36,213 bases of DNA from Candidatus Nosocomiicoccus stercorigallinarum (GCA_019119225.1 DWXM01000034.1:1-36213); one strand, 5' to 3'. Positions 9,664 to 18,207 are shown, numbered from the stretch's first letter. Notes: generated by a model from the sequence alone, not told the origin. Translations and numbers: made by a program.

Positions 9664-10195
9664 AAATGATATTGAAACGATAATTTTTAGCGAAGAAGAT
9701 ATCAAAGAAATTACGAAGCGACTTGCAGACGAATTAACAAAAGATTACGAAGGTAAAGAGCCGATATTCGTTGCCTTATTAAAAGGATCAATTATGTTTA
9801 TGGGTGATCTTGTAAAATACGTCGATACGCACTTAGAGTTAGATTTTATGGATGTTTCGAGTTACGTTGGAACAAAGTCTACAGGCGACGTTAAAATTTT
9901 AAAAGACCTTTCATCTTCAATTGAAGAGCGTCACATTGTTATCGTTGAAGACATCGTAGAAACAGGCGCCACATTAAATTATATCATTGAATTTTTACGT
10001 TCGAGAAAACCGGCGAGTGTTGAAGTAGTGACTCTTTTAGATAAGCCAGTCGCAGAGCGTAAATTGGATGTTGAAGTAAAATATGTTGGAACAAAAATCC
10101 CTGAAGGATTTGTCGTTGGTTATGGATTAGACTTTAATGAAAAATACCGTAACTTACCTTATATTGGCTTATTGAAGCCAGAGCTATACGAGTAA
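9653..10195 (+). CDS. hpt: Hypoxanthine phosphoribosyltransferase
   Basis: A 180-residue purine salvage enzyme that joins hypoxanthine (or guanine) to PRPP. It has the family LLKGSIMFMGDL segment (42-53) and the PRPP-binding loop VIVEDIVETGATLNY (96-110). ATG 9653 lies 7 nt after GAGGAG (9640-9645); TTG 9638 overlaps that site and is rejected. It overlaps tilS by 11 nt, and the tilS-hpt-ftsH order is conserved across Firmicutes. Length is normal. Confidence 0.96.
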   Translation: MTLRNDIETIIFSEEDIKEITKRLADELTKDYEGKEPIFVALLKGSIMFMGDLVKYVDTHLELDFMDVSSYVGTKSTGDVKILKDLSSSIEERHIVIVEDIVETGATLNYIIEFLRSRKPASVEVVTLLDKPVAERKLDVEVKYVGTKIPEGFVVGYGLDFNEKYRNLPYIGLLKPELYE

Positions 10196-10268
10196 TGCAA
10201 AACAGTAGAACATACATGAAGAACTATGTTAATATTTCTTTTAGTGTAATAGAAACGGAGGATTACGG

Positions 10269-12338
10269 ATGCCTAAAAAGACTGGCCGTAATATATTGCT
10301 TTTAGCAATATTAGCAGTAATATTATTCGGTATTTTCCAAAGTTTTAATGGTGGTACGCAGGCAGACAAAGAACTGCAATACAACCAGTTTATAGAAGCT
10401 TTGGATAACAAAAACATAGAAAAAATGACGATTCAACCAGAGAACAACGTTTACTTAGTGAATGGTAAATTAAAAGATCAAAATGATCATGAATCGTTTA
10501 GTACAGTTATTCCTTATAATGCATCACAAGACTTAGATTCAATTTTAGAAACAGCTAAAGAAGATAAAGACTTAACATTTAACGTAGAACCTGCAGAGGA
10601 ACAAAGTCCTTGGACAGGTATGTTATTTACATTTATACCGCTACTTGTAATTCTATTTTTCTTCTTATTCTTAATGTCAAACGCACAAGGCGGCGGTGGA
10701 AACCGTATGATGAACTTCGGTAAAAGTAAGGCGAAGCAATTTGATAATACGAAATCAAAAACACGCTTCTCTGACGTAGCCGGAGCAGATGAAGAAAAAG
10801 CAGAATTAATTGAAGTTGTAGACTTCCTAAAAGATCACCGTAAATTCGACAAAATGGGTGCGCGTATTCCTAAAGGGGTACTACTTACAGGACCTCCAGG
10901 TACAGGTAAAACGTTAATCGCTCGTGCTGTCGCGGGTGAAGCGGGTGTACCATTCTTCTCAATTTCAGGTTCGGACTTTGTTGAGATGTTTGTTGGTGTT
11001 GGTGCGTCACGTGTACGTGACTTATTCGAACAAGCGAAGAAAAACTCACCATGTATTATCTTTATTGACGAGATTGACGCTGTAGGTCGTCAACGTGGTG
11101 CAGGTGTCGGTGGTGGACACGATGAACGTGAACAAACACTGAACCAATTACTTGTAGAAATGGACGGATTTGCGAGTAATGAAGGAATCATTATGATCGC
11201 AGCAACAAACCGTGCAGATATTTTAGACCCAGCGTTATTACGCCCAGGTCGTTTTGACAGACAAATTCAAGTTGGTTTACCAGACGTTAAAGGTCGTGAA
11301 GCAGTACTTAGAGTACATGCTCGTAATAAGCCATTAGACGAAACGGTAGACTTAAAAGCAATCGCACAACGTACACCTGGATTTTCTGGTGCGGACTTAG
11401 AAAACTTACTAAACGAAGCGTCACTCGTTGCGACTCGTGCAGGTAAAAATAAAGTCGATATGCGAGACGTCGATGAAGCAACAGACCGTGTAATCGCAGG
11501 ACCAGCGAAAAAATCACGTGTTATGAGTGAAAAAGAACGTCGCATTGTTGCGTTCCACGAAGCAGGACATACAGTGATTGGTATGGTATTAGACGAAGCA
11601 GAAACAGTCCATAAAGTTACGATTGTTCCACGTGGTCAAGCAGGTGGGTATGCAGTAATGCTACCGAAAGAAGACCGTTACTTTATGACAAAACCAGAAC
11701 TCCAGGACAGAATTGTTGGTTTACTTGGAGGACGCGTTGCAGAAGAAGTGACATTTGGTGAAGCATCAACAGGTGCTCATAACGACTTCCAAAGAACAAC
11801 GAGTCTTGCGAGAAAAATGGTTAAAGAATTTGGTATGAGTGAAAAACTTGGTCCAATCCAGTTCGGTGAAACAGGTGGACAAGTATTCTTAGGTAAAGAA
11901 ATGGGTAGTGAACCAAGCTATTCAGACACGTTTGCTTATGAGATTGACTTAGAAGTTCAGAAGATTGTTAAAGAAGCGTATGAAAGATGTCATGATATCT
12001 TAACGACGCATCAAGAACAACTTACTTTAATTGCAGAAACATTACTCGTTGAAGAAACGTTAGACCGCGAACAAATTGAAGGGTTATTCCATGATGGTAA
12101 ATTACCTGAACGTCAATACGATGACAGTCATCTAGAAGAAGATGATGAAGATGACGTAAAAGCTGGTCACTCATACGAGGAAATTAAAGAAAAACTACAA
12201 CATCATGAAGATGTTTCTGATGATGAGAAAGAAGTATCTCGTCCAGAAATGACTGACGATGAAGACATTACAGATAATGTGGATTCAAAAAATCCAAACG
12301 AACAACGTAATGTACAAGACGATACAGACAACAAATAA
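10269..12338 (+). CDS. ftsH: ATP-dependent zinc metalloprotease FtsH
   Basis: A 689-residue membrane AAA+ protease that degrades membrane and regulatory proteins. N-terminal membrane helix (about 7-24), extracytoplasmic domain, second helix (about 115-137) followed by a Gly-rich linker. AAA module: Walker A GPPGTGKT (208-215), Walker B IIFIDEID, and the second region of homology with [19 protein letters not shown]. Zinc site HEAGH at 430-434. The last ~70 residues are an Asp/Glu-rich tail of low complexity. ATG 10269 follows ACGGAGG (10255-10261). The 73-bp gap after hpt could hold a promoter but I see no clear one. A terminator follows. Confidence 0.97.
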   Translation: MPKKTGRNILLLAILAVILFGIFQSFNGGTQADKELQYNQFIEALDNKNIEKMTIQPENNVYLVNGKLKDQNDHESFSTVIPYNASQDLDSILETAKEDKDLTFNVEPAEEQSPWTGMLFTFIPLLVILFFFLFLMSNAQGGGGNRMMNFGKSKAKQFDNTKSKTRFSDVAGADEEKAELIEVVDFLKDHRKFDKMGARIPKGVLLTGPPGTGKTLIARAVAGEAGVPFFSISGSDFVEMFVGVGASRVRDLFEQAKKNSPCIIFIDEIDAVGRQRGAGVGGGHDEREQTLNQLLVEMDGFASNEGIIMIAATNRADILDPALLRPGRFDRQIQVGLPDVKGREAVLRVHARNKPLDETVDLKAIAQRTPGFSGADLENLLNEASLVATRAGKNKVDMRDVDEATDRVIAGPAKKSRVMSEKERRIVAFHEAGHTVIGMVLDEAETVHKVTIVPRGQAGGYAVMLPKEDRYFMTKPELQDRIVGLLGGRVAEEVTFGEASTGAHNDFQRTTSLARKMVKEFGMSEKLGPIQFGETGGQVFLGKEMGSEPSYSDTFAYEIDLEVQKIVKEAYERCHDILTTHQEQLTLIAETLLVEETLDREQIEGLFHDGKLPERQYDDSHLEEDDEDDVKAGHSYEEIKEKLQHHEDVSDDEKEVSRPEMTDDEDITDNVDSKNPNEQRNVQDDTDNK

Positions 12339-12340
12339 CA

Positions 12341-12368
12341 AAAAGTCGCCTCGAGTTAGGCGACTTTT
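12341..12368. terminator. Intrinsic terminator after ftsH
   Basis: Perfect 11-bp stem AAAAGTCGCCT (12341-12351) and AGGCGACTTTT (12358-12368) around a 6-nt loop; A and T ends make it potentially bidirectional. It starts 2 nt after the ftsH stop and ends 17 nt before the hslO start. Confidence 0.85.
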
Positions 12369-12385
12369 ATTATGGAGGAAATAAT

Positions 12386-13252
12386 ATGACAGATAAATTA
12401 ATTCGTGGCCTAGGCTTAAATGATGAAGTAAGAATTTTCGCATTAGACACGACGGAAACAGTAAATGAAGCAGTCACTAGACACGGTGCGTATCCAACAG
12501 CTGCTGCAGCTTTAGGACGTACAATGACTGCAACGGTTGTATTAGGTGCAATGTTAAAAGGTGATGATAAAGTAACCGTCACAGTCGAAGGCGGAGGACC
12601 GATTGGTGCCATCGTCACAGACGCTGACTCAAAAGGACACGTTCGTGGATACGTTCAACATCCTGACGTTCACTTTGATTTAAACGAACATGGGAAACTA
12701 GACGTAAGACGCGCAGTCGGAACAAATGGTTACTTAAGAGTAGCAAAAGATATCGGACTAAAAGACAATTTCGTTGGATCTGTAGAAATTATTTCAGGAG
12801 AACTCGGAGAGGACTTCTCATACTATTTCTACCACTCAGAACAAGTCCCATCGATTGTTGCCCTTGGAGTACTTGTCAATCCAGACAATACAATCAAAGC
12901 AGCAGGTGGTTTAATCATCCAAGTTCTACCGTCAGCAAGCGAAGAGACAATCGCAAAACTTGAAAAAATTGCTGGCGACATGCGTCCGATCTCTCAAATG
13001 ATTGATGACGACTTATCTCCAGAACAAATTGTTGATGAAGTACTCGGTAACGATTGGAGAAAGTTAGACGAAATGCCAGTAGAATTTGAATGTACGTGCA
13101 GTAAAGAAAGATTCTTAAACGCAATCTCTTCAATCGACCAAAGTGAAATCAAACAAATGATTGAAGAAGACGAAGGCGCAGAAGCCGTCTGTAACTTCTG
13201 CCGAAACACAATTTGGATTGAAAAAGAAGAACTCGAAGAGTTATTAAACTAG
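12386..13252 (+). CDS. hslO: Redox-regulated chaperone Hsp33
   Basis: A 288-residue Hsp33, a cytoplasmic holdase switched on by oxidation. The substrate-binding body starts TDKLIRGLGLNDEVRIFALDTT and includes GGGPIGAIVTDA. The C-terminal redox zinc site is complete: Cys236 and Cys238 (CTC) and Cys269 and Cys272 (CNFC), the family CxC...CxxC pattern. ATG 12386 has ATGGAGG upstream (12372-12378). It starts 17 nt after the ftsH terminator, so there is no space for its own promoter. After its stop comes a long non-coding gap holding repeat element A. Confidence 0.96.
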   Translation: MTDKLIRGLGLNDEVRIFALDTTETVNEAVTRHGAYPTAAAALGRTMTATVVLGAMLKGDDKVTVTVEGGGPIGAIVTDADSKGHVRGYVQHPDVHFDLNEHGKLDVRRAVGTNGYLRVAKDIGLKDNFVGSVEIISGELGEDFSYYFYHSEQVPSIVALGVLVNPDNTIKAAGGLIIQVLPSASEETIAKLEKIAGDMRPISQMIDDDLSPEQIVDEVLGNDWRKLDEMPVEFECTCSKERFLNAISSIDQSEIKQMIEEDEGAEAVCNFCRNTIWIEKEELEELLN

Positions 13253-13255
13253 TGC

Positions 13256-13494
13256 CGTTCTGGAAATTCTCACGTTATTATTGCGGGGTCAGGTAGTTAT
13301 ATCGTTTAATTAACAAAAACTTACGTGATTATCTCAGTTTTGTAAGATAAAAAGATTTAATTAACAAAAAGCGTGCGTTGATGACAGAAAGTGTTAAATA
13401 AAAAAGTTTATTTGACAAAATGCAATCGAGTTCGTCAAAAAATGTAAAATAAATCGATATAATGAACAAATTTCGAGAAAAAATGTTAAATAGT
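13256..13494 (+). repeat. AT-rich non-coding element A: four phased imperfect dyads (upstream of cysK)
   Basis: Most of the gap after hslO is a structured repeat. Left-arm starts at 13305 (TTTAATTAACAAAA), 13356 (TTTAATTAACAAAAA), 13407 (TTTATTTGACAAAA) and 13457 (ATATAATGAACAAAT), that is steps of 51, 51 and 50 bp. Each is followed by a roughly complementary right arm: TTTTGTAAGATAAA (13338), TGTTAAATAAA (13392), TGTAAAATAAA (13443), TGTTAAATA (13484). The sequences between arms are unrelated. A matching element lies upstream of cysE at 34664-34890; similarity seems to extend leftwards through a GCGG..TC block and ..TATCGTTTAATT and ends at TTAAATAGT in both. There is no coding potential. 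Exact boundaries are uncertain and function is unknown. Confidence 0.65.
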
Positions 13495-13499
13495 AAAGT

Positions 13500-13538
13500 A
13501 AGCTTCCGAACTTTAATCTATAGTTCGGAAGCTTTTTT
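13500..13538 (+). terminator. Strong intrinsic terminator downstream of element A
   Basis: Perfect 13-bp stem AAGCTTCCGAACT (13500-13512) and AGTTCGGAAGCTT (13522-13534), 9-nt loop, then a T-run. It lies about 250 nt after the hslO stop and 6 nt after element A, so a transcript covering element A (hslO 3' UTR or a separate RNA) would end here. Confidence 0.88.
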
Positions 13539-13642
13539 CTATTTAAGAACATTGAAGATAAAAAATCATACTTTGTCTACGATTTTCTAGAAATTCTATG
13601 ATTAAAAAACTTCTTTTAGGGAAAACAATATAAACAACATCA
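13539..13642. other. Rest of the hslO-cysK gap
   Basis: No gene seen. It holds one loose inverted repeat, AATCATA (13564-13570) with TATGATT (13597-13603), enclosing the palindrome TTTCTAGAAA (13584-13593). Without a T-run it does not look like a terminator. No function assigned. Confidence 0.4.
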
Positions 13643-13688
13643 TTGTAAAAAAACTCAAACAATGGTATATTCATAGTTAGTTGCTATG
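13643..13688 (+). promoter_or_regulatory. Predicted cysK promoter with a dyad at the start site
   Basis: TTGTAA (13643-13648), a 17-bp spacer and TATATT (13666-13671) form a good sigma-A promoter. Directly after the -10 lies an inverted repeat, CATAG (13672-13676) N7 CTATG (13684-13688), placed where a repressor could block initiation. Cysteine genes in Bacillus and Staphylococcus are often repressed by CymR, but I cannot match this dyad to a CymR site with confidence. Confidence 0.6.
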
Positions 13689-13711
13689 ATATTAAATTGG
13701 GAGGACAAAAG

Positions 13712-14647
13712 ATGTCTAACAAAGTATTTAACAATATTAATGAAGCGATTGGTCATACACCACTCGTTAAATTAAACAGATTAACAGATGATAATATGGC
13801 TGATGTTTATGTGAAATTAGAATTTATGAACCCAGGCTCTTCTGTTAAAGATCGTATCGCTCTTGCGATGATTGAAGCTGCAGAAGAAGCAGGTAAATTA
13901 ACGAAAGATACAACAATCGTAGAACCAACAAGTGGTAACACTGGTATTGGTCTTGCGATGGTTGCGGCTAGTAAAGGATATAAAGCAGTTTTAGTAATGC
14001 CTGACACGATGAGTAAAGAACGTCGTAACTTATTAAAAGCATACGGTGCAGAACTTGTCTTAACACCAGGTGCAGATGGTATGAAAGGCGCAATCAAAAA
14101 AGCGAACGAACTTGCTGAAAAAGATGGTTACTTCATGCCACAACAATTCGAAAACCCTGCGAACCCTAAAATTCACGAAAACACTACAGGCCGAGAACTT
14201 GTAGAACAAGCAAAAAGTGCTGGATTCACGATCGATGCATTCATTGCAGGTGTTGGTACAGGTGGTACAGTAACAGGTGTTGGACATGTATTAAAAGAAA
14301 ACAATCCAAACACAAAAGTATACGCACTAGAACCATCAGACTCACCAGTACTTTCAGGTGGAGAATCAGGGCCACATAAACTACAAGGACTTGGTGCAGG
14401 ATTTGTACCAGACACATTAGACACTGAAGTATACGATGGAATTGTAAAAGTAGAAAACGAAACAGCATTTGAATATGCAAGAAAACTTGCTAAAGAAGAA
14501 GGAATCCTTGGTGGTATTTCTTCAGGTGCAGCAGTATATGCAGCATTAGAAGAAGCGAAAAAATTAGGTAAAGGCAAGACAGTCGTTACTGTATTACCAT
14601 CAAACGGTGAAAGATATCTATCAACACCATTATTTAATTTTGAATAA
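13712..14647 (+). CDS. cysK: Cysteine synthase A (O-acetylserine sulfhydrylase)
   Basis: A 311-residue PLP enzyme that makes cysteine from O-acetylserine and sulfide; CysE, encoded near the right end of the window, makes the O-acetylserine. The PLP lysine is Lys46 in PGSSVKDR, the phosphate/substrate loop is EPTSGNTG (71-78), and a [12 protein letters not shown] cofactor loop follows. ATG 13712 with GGGAGGA (13699-13705) is preferred over TTG 13697, which overlaps the ribosome site. It is monocistronic, with its own promoter and a strong terminator. Its upstream gap carries repeat element A. Confidence 0.96.
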   Translation: MSNKVFNNINEAIGHTPLVKLNRLTDDNMADVYVKLEFMNPGSSVKDRIALAMIEAAEEAGKLTKDTTIVEPTSGNTGIGLAMVAASKGYKAVLVMPDTMSKERRNLLKAYGAELVLTPGADGMKGAIKKANELAEKDGYFMPQQFENPANPKIHENTTGRELVEQAKSAGFTIDAFIAGVGTGGTVTGVGHVLKENNPNTKVYALEPSDSPVLSGGESGPHKLQGLGAGFVPDTLDTEVYDGIVKVENETAFEYARKLAKEEGILGGISSGAAVYAALEEAKKLGKGKTVVTVLPSNGERYLSTPLFNFE

Positions 14648-14655
14648 TAAAAAAT

Positions 14656-14690
14656 AAACTCCTAGCAACTTTATGTTGCTAGGAGTTTTT
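14656..14690. terminator. Bidirectional terminator between cysK and the stress gene
   Basis: Perfect 14-bp stem AAACTCCTAGCAAC (14656-14669) and GTTGCTAGGAGTTT (14675-14688), 5-nt loop, with T after it on the plus strand and an A-rich left flank that gives T on the minus strand. It serves the convergent genes on both sides. Confidence 0.88.
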
Positions 14691-14696
14691 AATTCC

Positions 14697-15389
14697 TTAT
14701 TTTTCTCTCTCTGTTACATTCAAGTTATCACCAGTTTTATCGACTTCAATGTCATCGTATTGTACGGTGTCTTTAATGTGTTTCACTTCTTCTGTCACTT
14801 CTTTTCGAATAACAATTTCTTCAGAAACGACTTGCTCTTTAATAATACGGATACGCTCTCGAGTCACGGGTATACGCGTCACATTGATGTCGTCAGTGTC
14901 TTCAGCGTTATTGTATTCTGATAATAACGGCTCTTCTTCAAATTTATGGCGTTCGATAGTCACGGTGTCTTTTTGAATCGGTACATCGACTTCTTCTTCA
15001 CGTGTTTTTACACGTTTTCTAACATTTACTTCACCTGCGTCAACAGTGTGTGTGTTCGCAACGAGTTGTTCTTCATGTAGTTCAAATTTTCCAGGTACTT
15101 CTTGTTTATTTTCTTCACCTTCATTAAAGATGAATAACAAATATTCACCTTGATCGAGTAAATTAGAAACTTCGACGAGTTCTTCATCGGTAAAATCTTT
15201 AAAAACAGAAGCGTCTGTTGTTTCGTCGGTAATAATTGCTTCGTTTAACCCACTATATTTTTGTAAAAGTTCGGGAACTGGTTGAGCGGTAAATACAGTT
15301 AATTCATTTGGCTCATAGCCACGCGCGACGTATGCATTAATTTTTTTATCTAATTCAGTTATATTTTGTGCGTGAGTAAATTGTGACAT
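14697..15389 (-). CDS. General stress protein with YflT-like and DUF2382 (YsnF-like) domains
   Basis: A 230-residue protein without signal peptide or membrane helix. The N-terminal ~95 residues resemble the YflT/GSP17M stress domain (short alpha/beta unit ending in EYLLFIFNEG). The rest resembles DUF2382: KFELHEEQLVANTHTVDAGE, then charged beta segments such as VNVRKRVKTREEEVDVPIQK, RIPVTRERIRIIKEQVVSEE and VIRKEVTEEVKHIKDTV. Members are found in the SigB general stress regulon of Bacillus relatives; biochemical function is unknown. Start: ATG 15389 with GGAG at 15398-15401; GTG 15398 overlaps it. It lies 45 nt downstream of the dehydrogenase gene on the same strand, so both probably share the SigB-like promoter found upstream. 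Confidence 0.85.
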   Translation of the reverse strand: MSQFTHAQNITELDKKINAYVARGYEPNELTVFTAQPVPELLQKYSGLNEAIITDETTDASVFKDFTDEELVEVSNLLDQGEYLLFIFNEGEENKQEVPGKFELHEEQLVANTHTVDAGEVNVRKRVKTREEEVDVPIQKDTVTIERHKFEEEPLLSEYNNAEDTDDINVTRIPVTRERIRIIKEQVVSEEIVIRKEVTEEVKHIKDTVQYDDIEVDKTGDNLNVTEREK

Positions 15390-15434
15390 AGTAATCACTC
15401 CAAAATTATAATATTTTTAAACACGTTTAAATTC

Positions 15435-16448
15435 TTATTCTTCAACTTCTATAACGAGTTTTCCATGGACTTCGTGATTTTCTAATTTTTCGTGTGCTTT
15501 AAAGATATTGTCTACTGATAAACCTTTCATGACCTCTGTGACTGTTGGCTTATAAACGCCTTCACTAATCAGATGACTAATTTCACTTAAGTATCTATGG
15601 TACTGATACTGATCATCAAGATCTTGTAGTGCTCTTGTAAACATAAATTCATGTGTAAATGTAATACTTTTTGCTTTTAAGAGGTTTAAGTCTTGGTTTT
15701 CAGTAAATGCAACAATTGTTGCGATATGACCACGTGGCTTTACAAGGTCAATCATCACTTCATAATATAAATCTGTGTCAAATGTACAAAATACATAGTC
15801 GACGTTTTCGATATTATGAGATTTAAATTCATCACGTAAATCATTTTTATGATTTAACACGATGTCGGCACCAAGTGATTTTGACCATTCTTTTGTTTCA
15901 TCTTTTGATGCGGTTGTGATGACTGTGAGACCGTAGTGTTTCGCGATTTGTGTCGCCATACTTCCAACGCCACCTGCACCGTTAATAATAAGGATAGATT
16001 TACCTTTATTGTCTTCTTTATTTTTATTAATATTAAATACTTCAAAGAGTGTTTCTGACGCTGTAAGGCTAGTGAGTGGAAATCCTGCCGCTTCATTAAG
16101 CGATACATTTTTAGGGGCATGCGCGATATATGCTTCATGCATCACTTGATGTGTTGCATTCGAGCCATTAATATCTGCACGACCAGAGTAAAAAACGACG
16201 TCTCCTTTTTTATAGCTCGTTACTTCACTTCCAACATCTTCAACAACACCTACTGCATCGTAACCGAGTATTCTCGGTGGTTGTTTAATTTCAGTTTGAC
16301 GTGTTTTTGTATCGACAGGGTTCATACCAATCGATTTTACTTTAACAAATACGTCTTTATCATTTAATTCTGGTTTTTCGAAGTCTTTTTTGTAAAACTT
16401 ATTTCCTTCACTTAGTTTAAATGGTTCATCTGCGGCAATCGCATACAT
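15435..16448 (-). CDS. Zinc-binding-dehydrogenase family oxidoreductase (quinone-reductase-like MDR)
   Basis: A 337-residue medium-chain dehydrogenase/reductase. The GroES-like N-terminal domain contains SIGMNPVDTKTRQ and LGYDAVGVVEDVG; the NAD(P) Rossmann domain has INGAGGVGSMA (155-165). The position that holds the catalytic zinc Cys in true alcohol dehydrogenases reads MNPVDTK, so it is probably a zinc-free NADPH:quinone or enone reductase despite the family name. Start: ATG 16448 preceded by TTGGAGGCG on the minus strand; the longer frame to 16514 would run over the promoter. Substrate unknown. It heads a two-gene minus-strand unit with the stress protein. Confidence 0.85.
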   Translation of the reverse strand: MYAIAADEPFKLSEGNKFYKKDFEKPELNDKDVFVKVKSIGMNPVDTKTRQTEIKQPPRILGYDAVGVVEDVGSEVTSYKKGDVVFYSGRADINGSNATHQVMHEAYIAHAPKNVSLNEAAGFPLTSLTASETLFEVFNINKNKEDNKGKSILIINGAGGVGSMATQIAKHYGLTVITTASKDETKEWSKSLGADIVLNHKNDLRDEFKSHNIENVDYVFCTFDTDLYYEVMIDLVKPRGHIATIVAFTENQDLNLLKAKSITFTHEFMFTRALQDLDDQYQYHRYLSEISHLISEGVYKPTVTEVMKGLSVDNIFKAHEKLENHEVHGKLVIEVEE

Positions 16449-16482
16449 GTTTAACGCCTCCAATTGAATAGTTAATATATGG

Positions 16483-16508
16483 ATACCCTTACTTCTAACA
16501 TAAGAAAC
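16483..16508 (-). promoter_or_regulatory. SigB-type promoter for the dehydrogenase / stress-protein unit
   Basis: On the minus strand GTTTCT (16503-16508), a 14-bp spacer and GGGTAT (16483-16488) fit the general-stress sigma factor pattern GTTTAA-N12..15-GGGTAT: the -10 is perfect and the -35 has 4 of 6. It ends 35 bp before the dehydrogenase start. The downstream YflT/DUF2382 gene belongs to a family typical of SigB regulons, which supports the call. Confidence 0.6.
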
Positions 16509-16526
16509 CGCCAAAGAATTTATAAG

Positions 16527-16555
16527 TTAAAAAGCCGATAAAAAAATGGTATAAT
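16527..16555 (+). promoter_or_regulatory. Predicted extended -10 promoter for the fol operon
   Basis: TATAAT (16550-16555) preceded by TGG (16547-16549) gives a perfect extended -10; the -35 TTAAAA (16527-16532, 17-bp spacer) is weak. Expected transcription start is near 16562. Confidence 0.65.
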
Positions 16556-16587
16556 ACTTATATTCTATGTATTTGAGGATGATTAGA

Positions 16588-17376
16588 GTGAAGCGACTAC
16601 AAATTATGGGCATATTAAATGTGACACCGGACTCTTTTAGTGACGGTGGAGAGTTTCATCAGCTAGATCATGCGGTTGAACACGCAAAGCAAATGGTTAA
16701 AGACGGTGCAGATATTATCGACGTCGGCGGTTATTCAACGCGTCCAGGAGGGTATACACCTATTTCTGTTGAAGAAGAAATTAAACGCGTCGTTCCAGTA
16801 GTCGAAGCGATTCACAACTTAAATTTAAATGTCGATATTTCTGTAGACACGTTTCGTAGTGAGGTCGCAAAAGCGAGTATTGAAAGAGGTGCTACGATTA
16901 TTAACGATCAGTGGCGTGGAACGTATGATGAAAAGATTTTAGAAGTCGTCAGTGAATATAATGTGCCGATTATTCTAATGCACAATAATGAACACGGTAA
17001 GTACGACGAAGTCGTTGAAGGCATGATTGCAGAGTTAAAAGAAAGTGTAGAACTTTGTAAGAAATATAATATTAAAGATGAAAACATCTGGCTAGATCCA
17101 GGCGTTGGATTTGTAAAATCACGAGACGAAGACATTAAAGTGATGAAAAACTTACACAAACTCGTCGATTTAGGCTATAAAGTTCTACTCGCAACAAGTC
17201 GTAAACGAATGATTAAAAAACTTATTGAAGACGATAGAGGACCAAAAGATAGAGACGCTGGTACTGCAGCAACAACAGTGATTGGCATTAATCACGGCGT
17301 AGATGCAGTGCGCGTTCATAATGTAAAAATGAATCGAGACATTAGCGATGTTTATATGAAGTTGAGAGGAAATTAA
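16588..17376 (+). CDS. folP: Dihydropteroate synthase
   Basis: 262 residues from the chosen start. FolP joins p-aminobenzoate to dihydropterin pyrophosphate in folate synthesis and is the sulfonamide target. Motifs: IMGILNVTPDSFSDGG (6-21), VGGYSTRPG, IINDQW, LDPGVGF, ATSRKR. Start choice: GTG 16588 lies 8 nt after GAGGA (16575-16579). ATG 16567 would add seven residues, but the predicted transcript begins about 5 nt before it, leaving no ribosome site; ATG 16579 also overlaps the site. It is the first gene of folP-folB-folK-dus-lysS. Confidence 0.93.
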   Translation: MKRLQIMGILNVTPDSFSDGGEFHQLDHAVEHAKQMVKDGADIIDVGGYSTRPGGYTPISVEEEIKRVVPVVEAIHNLNLNVDISVDTFRSEVAKASIERGATIINDQWRGTYDEKILEVVSEYNVPIILMHNNEHGKYDEVVEGMIAELKESVELCKKYNIKDENIWLDPGVGFVKSRDEDIKVMKNLHKLVDLGYKVLLATSRKRMIKKLIEDDRGPKDRDAGTAATTVIGINHGVDAVRVHNVKMNRDISDVYMKLRGN

Positions 17377-17739
17377 ATGGATATTATAAAAGTAAATGGT
17401 ATTCGACTTTATGCATATCACGGTGTTTTACAAGCAGAGCGTGATATCGGCCAGTATTTCATCGTTGACGTGGCATTATATACGGATTTAAGTGACGCAG
17501 GATTTTCAGACGATGTTAACGATACGATTAATTATGCGGAAGTGTATGAATCGATTGAAACAATCGTTCAAGGTCCACCAGTGAATTTACTCGAGCACTT
17601 AGGACATAAAATTATCGAAAAACTTATGAATGATTATCCTGTTGTGAAAAAAATTGAAGTTACAATCACAAAACCGAGTCCACCAATTGACGGCAACTAC
17701 AAAGATGTGAGTGTGACGTTAAATAGAGAGGTTAAATAA
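17377..17739 (+). CDS. folB: Dihydroneopterin aldolase
   Basis: 120 residues. FolB converts dihydroneopterin to hydroxymethyl-dihydropterin and glycolaldehyde. It shows the family start IIKVNGIRLYAYHGVLQAERDIG-like (read as IRLYAYHGVL then AERDIGQYF), the NYAEVYE segment, and the C-terminal VEVTITKP-type strand ending in KPSPPIDG. ATG 17377 follows the folP stop directly, with GAGAGGA at 17364-17370, and its own TAA overlaps the folK ATG by 1 nt (TAATG), so the three fol genes are translationally coupled. Confidence 0.95.
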   Translation: MDIIKVNGIRLYAYHGVLQAERDIGQYFIVDVALYTDLSDAGFSDDVNDTINYAEVYESIETIVQGPPVNLLEHLGHKIIEKLMNDYPVVKKIEVTITKPSPPIDGNYKDVSVTLNREVK

Positions 17740-18207
17740 TGAAAGCTAAAGCTTATTTAGGACTTGGTGCAAATATTGGTGAACGACATGACAACTTAAA
17801 ACGTGCGATTCAGTTATTAAATGATGGACCGCACGTCGAAGTAACAAAAGAGTCATCAATTTACGAAACTGCACCGTATGGTAAAACAGATCAACCTGAT
17901 TTTTTAAATATGGTACTTGAAGTAGAAACAAATTTAGAACCAATTGAACTGTTAGAGTTTTGTTTATCAGTAGAAAATGAACTTGGACGTGTGCGTGAAG
18001 AAGTGTGGGGACCAAGAATTATTGATATCGACGTATTAATGTATGAAGACTTAGAAATTGACATCGATAACTTAATCGTCCCACATGAAGAGATGCACTT
18101 AAGAAAATTCGTCTTAGAACCACTAAACGAAATTGCACCAAACGCTGTTCACCCGACATTTAATAAAACAGTAAAAGAACTGTTGGAAGAATTAAACGGT
18201 GACAACA

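Noticed and set aside
13305-13492. CRISPR-like array (regular ~51-bp period)
   Set aside because: The repeated part is short (about 14 bp), degenerate and AT-rich, with a second inverted arm per unit, only four units and no cas genes nearby.
14173-14577. 134-codon minus-strand open frame inside cysK
   Set aside because: Antisense shadow of cysK; no ribosome site or family likeness. The same applies to the other long antisense frames, for example 7871-8242, 27485-27859 and 34075-34389.
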